Shown here: positions 39,759 to 47,538 of the stretch, piece by piece
Layout: each line of letters starts with the position of its first letter
How positions within the stretch are numbered: the stretch's first letter is position 1
Assembly: GCA_001302245.1 (NCBI GenBank)
Contig: LGYU01000023.1
Location: 24,234 to 88,233 of the forward strand
Length of the DNA stretch: 64,000 nucleotides
Source: Chitinophagaceae bacterium PMP191F
GTDB lineage: Bacteria > Bacteroidota > Bacteroidia > Chitinophagales > Chitinophagaceae
Direction: 5' to 3'
Notes under the pieces: model-generated
What the model saw: the letters and a program-made list of their open reading frames with translations, nothing else
What the model was told of the DNA's origin: nothing
Database searches by the model: none
Program-made: the position numbers and the translations under genes

Positions 39759-40202
39759 ATGAGTACTATTCAACAAATCCACAACTGGAGCCTTGCCCAC
39801 CATCCCCGTTGGCTGGTAGTACTTCGGGTAGCATTGGGTTGTTGTCTTTTTATAAAAGGCATTTCCTTTATGGCCAACGCGGCAGAACTGGAGCAAATTG
39901 TACGCAGCAGCGCGTTATCCGCCACTTCCTCATGGATAGCAATTGGTATTACATGGGCTCACATACTTGGCGGTTGTTTAATTATCATAGGCTTGTTCAC
40001 CAGGCTGGCCGTGCTGATACAATTACCCATTTTGCTGGGCGCCATTTTCTTTATCAACCTGCAACAGGGTATCAATGTATCCGAACTGTTATTGTCAATG
40101 GCAGTGTTTATACTCCTGTTGCTGTTCCTGGTAGAAGGTAGCGGGCCTATCTCCGTAGATCATTACTTTAAAACCAATCCAAGCTGGAAAGGCATTAAGT
40201 AA
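39759..40202 (+). CDS. DoxX family membrane protein
   Basis: About 147 residues with four hydrophobic segments. The DoxX pattern is LRVALGCCLFIKGISFMANA, then ITWAHILGGCLIIIGLFTRLAVLIQLP and a hydrophobic C-terminal helix (LLLSMAVFILLLLFLV) before the SVDHYF tail. DoxX proteins take part in redox or thiol-related membrane functions in some bacteria; the exact role is unknown. I prefer the ATG at 39759 (MSTIQQIHNW) over 39750. Confidence 0.78.
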   Translation: MSTIQQIHNWSLAHHPRWLVVLRVALGCCLFIKGISFMANAAELEQIVRSSALSATSSWIAIGITWAHILGGCLIIIGLFTRLAVLIQLPILLGAIFFINLQQGINVSELLLSMAVFILLLLFLVEGSGPISVDHYFKTNPSWKGIK

Positions 40203-40235
40203 ACAATAATATTTCCCTCCGGGAAGGGTTGTACC

Positions 40236-40278
40236 GCCGGTTTGCATTTATCTATTAAAAGCAGACCGGCTTATTTTT
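40236..40278. terminator. Bidirectional terminator between doxX and queD
   Basis: Stem GCCGGTTTGC / GCAGACCGGC (40236-40270) with a 15-base loop, followed by TTATTTTTTT. It serves convergent genes. Confidence 0.8.
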
Positions 40279-40286
40279 TTATGTTA

Positions 40287-40649
40287 TCAGAAAGCTTCGC
40301 CTTCGTATACAGTACCTGAAGTAGGCGTTTCGTGCAGTTCTATTTTACTGAGCAGCGGCAACGACGGTTTCAGTTGCTGCCAGATCCATACTGCAATCAG
40401 TTCACAGGTGGGATTTTCAAGCCCCTGTATATCATTCATACACTTATGATCCAGTATTGCCACTACAGGTTTTACCACATGTTTTAATTCAGCAAAATCC
40501 ATTACCCATCCCAACTGTGGATCAGGTACACCTTTCAGCCACACACGCAGGCGATAGGTATGCCCATGCATATTCCTGCATTTATGGTCTGCAGGAACAT
40601 GTGGCAGAAAATGCGCAGAATCAAACGTAAAATCCTTAAATATCAACAT
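40287..40649 (-). CDS. queD: 6-carboxytetrahydropterin synthase (QueD-like)
   Basis: 120 residues of the PTPS fold. The zinc ligands are His13 in FDSAHFL and His28/His30 in CRNMHGHTYRL, with Cys24 as the catalytic cysteine. WVMDFAELKHVV and LENPTCELIAVWIW are the usual later blocks, and ELHETPTSGTVYEG contains the conserved Glu. It makes 6-carboxytetrahydropterin in the queuosine/7-deazaguanine pathway. No other queuosine genes are nearby. It is divergent from the operator at 40787. Confidence 0.9.
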   Translation of the reverse strand: MLIFKDFTFDSAHFLPHVPADHKCRNMHGHTYRLRVWLKGVPDPQLGWVMDFAELKHVVKPVVAILDHKCMNDIQGLENPTCELIAVWIWQQLKPSLPLLSKIELHETPTSGTVYEGEAF

Positions 40650-40786
40650 ACCCGCTATTGTATTATGGGCTCAAAAATACAAACATATTTTCATGTACCG
40701 GTATGGCTGCCACCCCCTGTCTTCTCATCTTATAACATAATAAAAGAAAGATATACAAGCGGTTTAGAGAATTTTAATCAAAAATA

Positions 40787-40809
40787 TAGTCTACTAATTT
40801 TGTAGACTA
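40787..40809 (+). promoter_or_regulatory. Perfect inverted repeat enclosing a -7 element
   Basis: TAGTCTAC (40787-40794) and GTAGACTA (40802-40809) are separated by 7 bases. The TAnnTTTG element TAATTTTG (40795-40802) lies exactly between the half-sites. No TTG is seen at -33. A dimeric regulator bound here would control entry of RNA polymerase, either repressing it or, given the poor -33, activating it. Confidence 0.55.
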
Positions 40810-40934
40810 ATAAATATGCGCTAATATTGTGCTGTAAATAATTCAACGATGCGATACATACACTCACATGAACGATGTAGTTGCTGATACAAACTGTAGT
40901 AATCATAGACTGTATCACTTTAATTACTTCTCGC

Positions 40935-41261
40935 ATGAGTACAACACGTTTTCATAACTGGCTGATCGCTGTTCCGGCATTAATATTCAGCACAACAGAA
41001 ATTTATCCGGCACGGCCTGTGAATATAGAAGGTAAAATAGTTCACAAAACATCGGGTAAATCAATCGAAAATGTGTACGTGTATATTGTTTCTGGTGAAG
41101 AGGAAGCATTATCGGGCAAAGACGGTGTTTTTAAAATAGCCACCTGGCAGGATCTTCCTGTAACATTGGTGATTGAACATCCCGGTTATAAACAGCAAAA
41201 GATCAGGATCACTGAAAAAGATGTGTCTAAATCCAGGTTGATACAACTGGAGTCAAAATAG
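40935..41261 (+). CDS. Small exported protein with CarboxypepD_reg-like domain
   Basis: 108 residues from the ATG at 40935 (MSTTRFHNWLIAVPALIF). A short signal or anchor is followed by one carboxypeptidase-regulatory-like beta-sandwich: NIEGKIVHKTSGKSIENVYV ... SGKDGVFKIATW ... LVIEHPGYKQQKI. These domains are usually found at the N-terminus of TonB-dependent receptors; here it stands alone. It lies downstream of the operator at 40787 and 38 bases ahead of the sterol desaturase-like gene, so the two probably form an operon. A 29-codon ORF at 40868-40957 overlaps its start. Confidence 0.65.
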   Translation: MSTTRFHNWLIAVPALIFSTTEIYPARPVNIEGKIVHKTSGKSIENVYVYIVSGEEEALSGKDGVFKIATWQDLPVTLVIEHPGYKQQKIRITEKDVSKSRLIQLESK

Positions 41262-41299
41262 TTCACAGCCGTAGTTTACATCACTTATATTCTTTGGGA

Positions 41300-42526
41300 A
41301 TGAAGCTCAATCTGCTGGCATTTGCGGTGCCGCTTTTTGTTGTATTTATGGTTCTGGAATACCTGGTTGCACGCAAAAAGAAACTACCCTATTTTAACCT
41401 GAATAATTCCATAGCCAATGTAAGTATTGGCATAGCCGAGCGGCTGTTGGACGTTTTTGTAACCGGCTTGTTCTTTTTTATCTATGATTACCTGCAAAAG
41501 CATTATGGCATATTCAATATCAGATCAGGCGTGCTGTTATGGCTGCTGTTACTGATCGCTACCGATTTTTTATGGTACTGGTACCATCGTTTTGCACATG
41601 AAATCAATATTTTCTGGGCCGTACATGTGGTACACCACCAGAGCGAGGATTTTAATTATACCGTTTCTGCGCGTATAACGGTATTTCAGGCCTTTGTGCG
41701 TACCGGTTTCTGGGCTGTGCTTTCTGTAATTGGTTTTCCGGCCTCTATGATCACCAGTGTATTACTGGTGCATGGTCTGTACCCTTTTTTCATTCATACC
41801 CGGCTTATTGGCAAACTGGGCATACTGGAATACATACTGGTAACGCCTTCTCACCATCGCGTTCACCATGCCAGCAATGAAAAGTACCTCGATAAGAACT
41901 ATGGCGATGTATTTATTATCTGGGATAAGCTCTTTGGCACCTTTCAGAAAGAAGAAGATGATATCCGTATAGAGTACGGGCTAACACAACCTTTAAAAAG
42001 CTACAGCTTCCTGTGGCAGCATTTTCACTTCTTTATTGAACTGATCTTTGCAGCCCGCCAGGTAAAAGGCTTTAATAACAAATGGAACGTGTTTTTTGGA
42101 AAACCAGACGATCTGGATCCTAACCTGCGTATTGAAGCAGAGAAAGTATTTCTGCCGCGCAAACCGGACATATCACCCGACAACCGACCATTGAACAGGT
42201 ATGTGGTGTGGCAGGTTGTTCTGGCGCTTCCATTGCTGTTCATCTTCATTCTACTGGAACAACGTATTTCTGTCATGCAACAGGTACTGATAGCTCTTAC
42301 CATATTATTGACGCTGATCAACTGCGGTGCTATTATGGAGCAGAAACAATGGGTGTTTTCCCTGGAGTTTCTAAGACTGCTTACCGTGGGGATCAGCTTT
42401 GTACTGACCTATCCGTACATCTGGCTGCTGGTAAGCATGCTGATAGTGGCCGGTATACTGGCAAGATATTTTCAAACTGCACGCTCGTATTACCTGCAAT
42501 GGGTATATACAGGTAACGACATGTAA
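41300..42526 (+). CDS. Sterol desaturase / fatty acid hydroxylase family protein
   Basis: 408 residues with multiple membrane helices. The di-iron histidine boxes are complete: WYHRFAHE, HVVHHQSEDFN and SHHRVHHASN with LDKNYGDVFIIWDKLFGTF, giving the typical HxxxH, HxxHH and HxxHH set. Family members hydroxylate or desaturate lipids; the substrate is unknown. The C-terminal 120 residues add further TM helices not always present in the family. I start at 41300 (MKLNLLAFAVPLF). A tRNA gene begins 5 bases after the stop. Confidence 0.85.
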   Translation: MKLNLLAFAVPLFVVFMVLEYLVARKKKLPYFNLNNSIANVSIGIAERLLDVFVTGLFFFIYDYLQKHYGIFNIRSGVLLWLLLLIATDFLWYWYHRFAHEINIFWAVHVVHHQSEDFNYTVSARITVFQAFVRTGFWAVLSVIGFPASMITSVLLVHGLYPFFIHTRLIGKLGILEYILVTPSHHRVHHASNEKYLDKNYGDVFIIWDKLFGTFQKEEDDIRIEYGLTQPLKSYSFLWQHFHFFIELIFAARQVKGFNNKWNVFFGKPDDLDPNLRIEAEKVFLPRKPDISPDNRPLNRYVVWQVVLALPLLFIFILLEQRISVMQQVLIALTILLTLINCGAIMEQKQWVFSLEFLRLLTVGISFVLTYPYIWLLVSMLIVAGILARYFQTARSYYLQWVYTGNDM

Positions 42527-42531
42527 AGATG

Positions 42532-42602
42532 AGTTACGTGGCCGAGAGGCGAGGCGGAGGTTCGCAAAACCTCCTACGGTGGTTCGAATCCACCCGTAAC
42601 TG
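42532..42602 (+). tRNA. tRNA-Cys (GCA), unusual
   Basis: A full cloverleaf folds. The acceptor is AGTTACG / CGTAACT, the D-arm GCC / GGC, the anticodon stem GAGGT / ACCTC with loop TCGCAAA, and the T-arm GGTGG-TTCGAAT-CCACC. The anticodon is GCA (42564-42566). Three positions are odd: base 1 is A rather than G, base 33 is C instead of the nearly universal U, and base 73 is G, where bacterial tRNA-Cys normally has U as an identity element. It may be a variant or degenerate copy. CCA is not encoded. Confidence 0.75.
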
Positions 42603-42610
42603 CAAATTGC

Positions 42611-42668
42611 ATCGGTCTTACAGATAATTACTGAGACCTTCAAGGTGATGTTTCCACATCGCCTTTTA
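42611..42668 (+). terminator. Two hairpins behind the tRNA (unit 1)
   Basis: GGTCT...AGACC with inner CAG/CTG is followed by GGTGATGT-TTCC-ACATCGCC (about 42641-42660) and TTTT. The second hairpin has the core GTTTCCAC, which is nearly repeated in the two units downstream. It probably terminates the tRNA transcript. Confidence 0.6.
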
Positions 42669-42732
42669 AAAAGATTCAGTTGACAGATGAAAGAAAAAAA
42701 GAGCCAACGTCACATGAGAAAATAAAAGTTTC

Positions 42733-42785
42733 TATGGCTAGCAATCGTTGATTGTCAAAGCGGTGTTTCTACACTGCTTTCTTTT
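42733..42785 (+). ncRNA. Two-hairpin repeat unit 2, possible small RNA
   Basis: It begins TATGGCTAGCAATCGTTGAT and shares 24 identical bases with unit 3. Hairpin CAATC-GTT-GATTG is followed by hairpin GCGGTGT-TTCT-ACACTGC (7 bp, one G-T pair) and a T-rich tail. No promoter is clear, so whether it is an independent RNA or a read-through terminator is open. Confidence 0.4.
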
Positions 42786-42830
42786 AAAATATTGCGTGCT
42801 GTTGTTACAGCAATAAGCATGAACGTTTCA

Positions 42831-42884
42831 TATGGCTAGCAATCGTTGATTGTCCGGGCGGTGTTTCTACACTGCCTTTTTTTT
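42831..42884 (+). ncRNA. Two-hairpin repeat unit 3, possible small RNA
   Basis: A direct repeat of unit 2, 98 bases downstream: the same CAATC-GTT-GATTG hairpin, the same 18-base GCGGTGT...ACACTGC hairpin and a stronger tail of eight or nine T. Only the 4-base linker between the hairpins differs (CAAA against CCGG). Confidence 0.4.
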
Positions 42885-42893
42885 ATTGTATAT

Positions 42894-42940
42894 AAAAAAG
42901 GGCCACTCTCTTTCTTCCGAAAGACAATAGCCCTTTAAAG
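42894..42940 (-). terminator. Terminator of the DUF4382 gene
   Basis: Outer stem AAAGGGC / GCCCTTT and inner stem CTTTC-TTCC-GAAAG form a long hairpin. On the minus strand it is followed by a T-run. It lies 23 bases after the stop codon at 42963. Confidence 0.75.
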
Positions 42941-42962
42941 TTTTTATATCTGTACGGCTTTG

Positions 42963-43823
42963 TTACTTGTGCAGCTTGATAGTACCCAGCTTAGTTTCCT
43001 GGTTCGTCTTCACTTTTACATTGACAATAGTGCTGTCCTGGTACCCGTTGGAAGCATTGATAAATACATTATAAGTACCTTCCTGCAAACCACGTACCTT
43101 GAACTCTCCTTCACGACCTGGCAATGCATAGGCCGTATCTGTATTGTTGTAAATGGTCAGTACAGCTAATGATTCACGCGGTGTGATCTTTCCGGACAGG
43201 CTACCGGTGGTTTTCAGTATGAACAAATGAATAACAGGTTTCAGATAGAACATGTTATCCCGTACACGGATGATGGAACGTTGCACATCAAAATCGAGCC
43301 ACAAGCGGAAACGCTTGGGTGAAAACTCTTCACACTCGTTGCCACTGAGCGTAAGTACAATGTAGGATTTATCACCGGGAGGCAGGTTCAGTGGATAGCT
43401 TACACTGTCTTTTACCAGCGAATTGCGGGTACCTAACTCAATGATGATCTTTTTGATCTTTCCTTCGGGTGTCACCCCTTTGGCCAGCAAGGTATCTGCA
43501 CCGTTACGCAACGACAGCAGATCATACACGCCGGGAACAACAGCCAGTGAATCCCATACTTTACAGGAATCATTTTTATCATCATCTCCCCAGCCATTGT
43601 GCTCACCATGCTTACTGCAGGTGTCTACCAATACTTTTACAGATTTAATGTCAATCAATACTTTGTCAAATAACGAAGGCCCATCGGTGAGGTAAAAAGA
43701 GACTTCCTGTTTACCGGAAGGCATGTTGGTTTCTCCTGAACTGTCTTTTGTACATGCATAAAAAGCAATCGAAACAATCCCAGCCAGAAGCAATAAGCCG
43801 GCAAGCTTAGCAATAGTTTTCAT
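42963..43823 (-). CDS. DUF4382 lipoprotein with CarboxypepD_reg-like tail
   Basis: 286 residues. The lipobox is VSIAFYACTKDSS. The DUF4382 domain (about 38-190) starts EVSFYLTDGPSLFDKVLIDI and includes YDLLSLRNGADTLLAKG and FRLWLDFDVQRSI. A C-terminal 80-residue carboxypeptidase-regulatory-like domain follows (SGKITPRESLAVLTIYN ... EGTYNVFINAS). The function is unknown; such lipoproteins are common at the Bacteroidota cell surface. Confidence 0.8.
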   Translation of the reverse strand: MKTIAKLAGLLLLAGIVSIAFYACTKDSSGETNMPSGKQEVSFYLTDGPSLFDKVLIDIKSVKVLVDTCSKHGEHNGWGDDDKNDSCKVWDSLAVVPGVYDLLSLRNGADTLLAKGVTPEGKIKKIIIELGTRNSLVKDSVSYPLNLPPGDKSYIVLTLSGNECEEFSPKRFRLWLDFDVQRSIIRVRDNMFYLKPVIHLFILKTTGSLSGKITPRESLAVLTIYNNTDTAYALPGREGEFKVRGLQEGTYNVFINASNGYQDSTIVNVKVKTNQETKLGTIKLHK

Positions 43824-44314
43824 TTTGTGTGTTTTAGTTTGAAAAACTGGGGTCGGTTAGCCAATGCAAAACAAAAAGTATGCCTTTGAAACATCAATGT
43901 GGAAAGATCATCGACGAATCAGCATGTAAATGATCAAAAACTGTAAAACCGCAAAAGCAGTCCTGGCAAGGGATATGGATGGGTAGGGTACCGGAGGGTA
44001 ATTTGACAATGAGTTAATTTGAGAATGGATTGGCGGATTGCTAAAATCCGAAAGTCATTGCGGCTTTGCGACACTTTGCTGTATTTGCGTGAAATAGGCG
44101 GCGAGCAATAATAGCAGCATGCCCTATTCATCACTCACCACTGTCGATTCACGACTCACGCCTTACAATTCATAAATTCCCCTTAGAAGGCAGATTTTCA
44201 AAAGGTTTACTGTCGATTCCCTAAATTGTTTTTTGCGGGTCATATTTACTTTTCTATAACTAAAATCCGGCACACTGGTACCTGTTTTGGAGATATAAGA
44301 GTAAAATCATTGTT
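43824..44314. other. 490-base gap with heptad repeats, no gene
   Basis: I see no convincing gene. At 44127-44172 there is a block of C-rich heptads (ACTCACC, ACTGTCG, ATTCACG, ACTCACG). AATTTGACAATG-like repeats lie at about 44000-44030. The remainder must hold the promoters of the divergent genes at 43823 and 44315, but no perfect TAnnTTTG was found. Confidence 0.4.
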
Positions 44315-44896
44315 ATGAAAAAAATTTTAGTTCCGGGAATGATAGCTGCAGCAATATTGATGTCTTCGGCTAGCAATGCACAGGTTAGTGTACAGGTGAA
44401 TATCGGCGCTCAGCCCCTGTGGGGACCTGCAGGTTACGATTATGCCGCTTATTATTATCTGCCAGATATTGATGTATTCTACAATATCCAGCAACGTGAA
44501 TATGTGTACCTGAACGGAGGCCGCTGGATCAACTCACCTTACCTGCCAGACAGATGCCGTAGCTATGATCTATACGGAGGATATAAAGTTGTTGTAAATG
44601 AACCCAACCCCTGGAGACACTGGAGTATGTATCGCGACCGGTATTATAATTATAATAACTACAGGAATCGTCCTCAGATGGTGATCAGGGACAGCCGCGA
44701 TCCCCGTTATAATGTTATTCCGGGTCACGCATACGGATACAGGGATAATGATCGCTTCAGGGATAACGATCGTTTCAGAGACCATAACCGTTACGAACGC
44801 AGACCAGAATACAGAGATGAGAACCGCGGTCGTGATAACAGGTATGACAACAATAATAATAACGGCCGTGGCAATGGTCCCGGCAGAAGGTTCTAA
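44315..44896 (+). CDS. Exported Tyr/Arg/Asn-rich protein
   Basis: 193 residues with a signal peptide (MKKILVPGMIAAAILMSSASNAQ). A conserved-looking segment follows, PLWGPAGYDYAAYYYLPDID with VFYNIQQREYVYLNGGRW, seen in small exported Bacteroidota proteins. The last 80 residues are low complexity, with tandem RDNDRF repeats and a DNNNNNGRG tail. Function unknown. The basic, Gly-rich tail could bind nucleic acid or polysaccharide, but that is speculation. Confidence 0.65.
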   Translation: MKKILVPGMIAAAILMSSASNAQVSVQVNIGAQPLWGPAGYDYAAYYYLPDIDVFYNIQQREYVYLNGGRWINSPYLPDRCRSYDLYGGYKVVVNEPNPWRHWSMYRDRYYNYNNYRNRPQMVIRDSRDPRYNVIPGHAYGYRDNDRFRDNDRFRDHNRYERRPEYRDENRGRDNRYDNNNNNGRGNGPGRRF

Positions 44897-44936
44897 ATAA
44901 TTTTAAGTATTGGCTATTTTTAGTTTTTTACAACCC

Positions 44937-44970
44937 ACAAACCCTTCGCACCATGCGGAGGGTTTGTTTT
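44937..44970 (+). terminator. Terminator after the Tyr/Arg-rich protein gene
   Basis: Stem ACAAACCCTTCGCA / TGCGGAGGGTTTGT (one mismatch) with loop CCA, followed by TTT. Heptad-like repeats (GGGTTAA, GGATACAA, GGGTTCAA, GGTTGGAA) continue to about 45020. Confidence 0.8.
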
Positions 44971-45106
44971 AAGAAGGAACAGGGTTAAGGATACAAGGCC
45001 CAGGGTTCAAGGTTGGAAGTGGTTATCAAAAAAAACAACAGCCGCCTCATTACTGAAACGACTGCTGCTTGACAGGATATATAACTGTACTTATACCTCT
45101 CGCTCA

Positions 45107-45754
45107 TTACGACTCAACCAGTTTAAATGTAATAGGCAATGAAAGACGGGTTTTCACTTTTTTTCCTTTCACTGTACCCGGTTTCCAATCGGGCATTGAC
45201 TTTACCACGTTTACTGCTTCTTCATCCAATCCTGAACCTACTTTATTACCAACTACTACCGGTGAGCTTACTTTACCATTTTCGTCTACAATAAAGGATA
45301 CACGTACGGTACCCTCTGTTTCATTGTTAATGGCAGATTCACGATAGTTGGTGTTGTTTTCAATGTAAGACACCAATGCATCATTACCTCCTGGAAATTG
45401 CGGCATCCTGTCGGGATACAGGTATACCCCTGAAGCATCTACTGACATTTTTCTTTCGCCTGTTTCCGGCGACATATCAACACTCATCCGCAGCTTCCTT
45501 GCTTTTGTGGTAGCGTTTTTGTCAGTGGCATTGGCATTGTTACCTGCTTTATCAGCAATAGCACCATTGTCTTTATTGCTGGTGTTATCACTCACCTGTG
45601 CATCGCTATTTGCGTTACTTTCATCCGGTGCTTTTTCAATACGTCCGTCCTTGTCTTTTTTGTAATCATTGCTATCCATACAAGCTGTAAAGCCTGCTGC
45701 AATCAATGCAGCAATACCTATATAACCTGCAACAGATTTTGTTTTTGTAAGCAT
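45107..45754 (-). CDS. Lipoprotein with TonB C-terminal domain
   Basis: 215 residues. The signal peptide leads to a probable lipobox (IAAGFTACMDSN). A disordered Asn/Asp/Lys-rich linker (residues 30-85) precedes a TonB C-terminal domain: FPGGNDALVSYIENNTNYRE, GTVRVSFIVDENGKVSSPVV and GLDEEAVNVVKSMPDWKPG. The domain matches energy-transducer TonB and related proteins, but the lipid anchor differs from the TM anchor of true TonB. It may be a periplasmic scaffold rather than an energy transducer. Confidence 0.75.
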   Translation of the reverse strand: MLTKTKSVAGYIGIAALIAAGFTACMDSNDYKKDKDGRIEKAPDESNANSDAQVSDNTSNKDNGAIADKAGNNANATDKNATTKARKLRMSVDMSPETGERKMSVDASGVYLYPDRMPQFPGGNDALVSYIENNTNYRESAINNETEGTVRVSFIVDENGKVSSPVVVGNKVGSGLDEEAVNVVKSMPDWKPGTVKGKKVKTRLSLPITFKLVES

Positions 45755-46024
45755 ACAAACAGTTTTTGCGTGAACAAATCAGTCTTATTTTACCCCAGAA
45801 AGGCACAGCACTACAAATGCTGTAAATAAGACCATATCCGCTGCATGCAATAAAAAATGATGCCACAGACCTGGTTGCAGGCTGTACCACAGCTATAATA
45901 TTGCATAGCGATACCCGTATTGAGGAAATGTTTGCGCAGACAGGTCACCGGTAAAGCCAGAAATCCATTATTATTTGATAATTATAGATTTATACTTTTA
46001 AGGTATCTTTAATTTTATTGCTGT

Positions 46025-46534
46025 TTAGTCTTTCTGCTCTCTGAAATAACGGATCATAGCGCCATAATCCATCTTGCGCAACAGGCCTGTAACCGCCTGT
46101 GCGATACGTTTAGACCTGGTTTGTTCTGTTTTGGCGCTTTCAATCCATTTGCTGAAATATAACTGGTGAGAAGGTGCGAGTGTTTTAAAGAAATTCAGTG
46201 CTGACGGTTCATCTGCCAGGCACTCCAGCAGTTCGGCGCTTACCTGCTGTTGTTTATGATCAACACTTAGCTGTACGTCCAGCATGGCTCCCTTGCGTTT
46301 GCCTATACCCTTACGCATAGCGGCATTCAGTGCCATGATAAATGTACCGCCACCCATTGGCATCAGCGCAACGCCTTTTATAACATAGTTATCCAGCTTT
46401 CCTTTTACCCGAAAAGATTTTTTATTGCCTGGCTTCAGTTGTTGCGCTATATCAACCGGGATCTGGATATACGTCCACCCGGTTTTTTCGCCCTGATCCT
46501 GAAATTGCAAAATTGCGGTAGTAAAACGAACCAT
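46025..46534 (-). CDS. YdeI/OmpD-associated family protein with DUF1905
   Basis: 169 residues. The N-terminal DUF1905 segment (TGWTYIQIPVDIAQQL ... SFRVKGKLDNYVIKGVALMP) is followed by the YdeI-like C-terminal helix bundle (FFKTLAPSHQLYFSKWIESA with RSKRIAQAVTGLLRK). It has no signal peptide, so it is cytoplasmic. The biochemistry is unknown; the family is widespread. It is divergent from the RRM gene, with 284 bases between them. Confidence 0.82.
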   Translation of the reverse strand: MVRFTTAILQFQDQGEKTGWTYIQIPVDIAQQLKPGNKKSFRVKGKLDNYVIKGVALMPMGGGTFIMALNAAMRKGIGKRKGAMLDVQLSVDHKQQQVSAELLECLADEPSALNFFKTLAPSHQLYFSKWIESAKTEQTRSKRIAQAVTGLLRKMDYGAMIRYFREQKD

Positions 46535-46818
46535 ATTTTCGCGTTTTTGCTGTTGGTTGCTATTCTTTCAATCAATTTTAAAGATAATATGTTGGTGGTT
46601 ACCGGGCATTTAACGGTTAAAAGCAAGGATTAACAATTCGATTATAAATAAAATCTGCCAGATTATATAAATATAGCATACCTTTACCGTGTTAATTTGA
46701 GTTCTTCAGCACTTTGTAATCGAACATTTGACCTGCTAAGCATATACTGCCTAATAGTTATTGTCTCTTTACGCTTGCTTTTTTTCTCAAGTATCTTTAA
46801 ATATTTCAATTTCATTGC

Positions 46819-47145
46819 ATGAACATTTATGTTTCAAATTTAAGCTTCTCTGTTCAGGACGAAGACTTACAATCTTATTTCGCTGAGTACGGTGAAGTAT
46901 CTTCTGCTAAAATCATCATGGACAAAATGACTAACCGCAGCCGTGGTTTCGGTTTTGTTGAAATGCCTGATAACTCAGCAGCAGAAAAAGCTATCAAAGA
47001 ACTGGATGGCGCTATGGTAGACGGTCGTTCTATCAAAGTTACTGAAGCACGTCCCCGCGAAGAAAAAGGCGGAAACGGTGGTTTCGGTGGTAACAGAGGT
47101 GGCGGTGGAGGCTATAAAAAGCCTTCTTACAACAATCGTTGGTAA
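46819..47145 (+). CDS. RRM-domain RNA-binding protein
   Basis: 108 residues: one RNA recognition motif with RNP2 MNIYVSNLSF and RNP1 RSRGFGFVEM, followed by a Gly/Arg-rich tail (GGNGGFGGNRGGGGGY). Bacterial proteins of this type resemble cyanobacterial cold-induced Rbp proteins and probably bind RNA in cold or growth adaptation. It has a long untranslated upstream region and is closed by a strong terminator, so it is probably well expressed on its own. Confidence 0.9.
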   Translation: MNIYVSNLSFSVQDEDLQSYFAEYGEVSSAKIIMDKMTNRSRGFGFVEMPDNSAAEKAIKELDGAMVDGRSIKVTEARPREEKGGNGGFGGNRGGGGGYKKPSYNNRW

Positions 47146-47206
47146 TTATCCGTATACCGGTTGTGTAAAAACCCGGTATGTACCGATACAACTGTTTTAC
47201 AGTTAA

Positions 47207-47246
47207 AAAGAAAGCGTTTCCATTGTGAAACGCTTTCTTTTTTTAT
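47207..47246 (+). terminator. Strong terminator after the RRM gene
   Basis: A 14-bp stem AAAGAAAGCGTTTC / GAAACGCTTTCTTT with loop CATTGT, followed by TTTTATT. Confidence 0.93.
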
Positions 47247-47538
47247 TACCCCCCTTACAAACCATGATCATTACGGGCATAAAAAGAGGAGTCCGTTAGA
47301 ACTCCCCTTTTGCTACTGTCCCGTTTCACATACATCAGTTACCAATAACCATTCGTCAGGGAACGAGTAACAATGTTTCCACCAGGTACGGCTTCCTTCA
47401 CATATAGTTGCCAGCTATGACCCCGTACAGCACATATCCTACCCTTTCTATCCTTCATCATGCACTTCAATGTTCTTTCCCTGCTGTCATTCAACACCGG
47501 GTCAAACCCGGCCATAACTGCCAACTCCTTTCAACACA

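Noticed and set aside
39606..39896. 96-codon minus-strand ORF overlapping the start of the DoxX gene
   Set aside because: It is antisense to a well-supported coding start and its sequence has no protein-like order.
42733..42884. Attachment-site direct repeats of an integrated element at the tRNA
   Set aside because: The 24-base repeats do not match the tRNA 3' end, and only 98 bases lie between them with no integrase in the window.
47339..47524. 61-codon minus-strand ORF behind the DsbA-like gene
   Set aside because: No recognisable motif, unusual composition, and no start signal; I keep it only as a remote possibility of a small gene.
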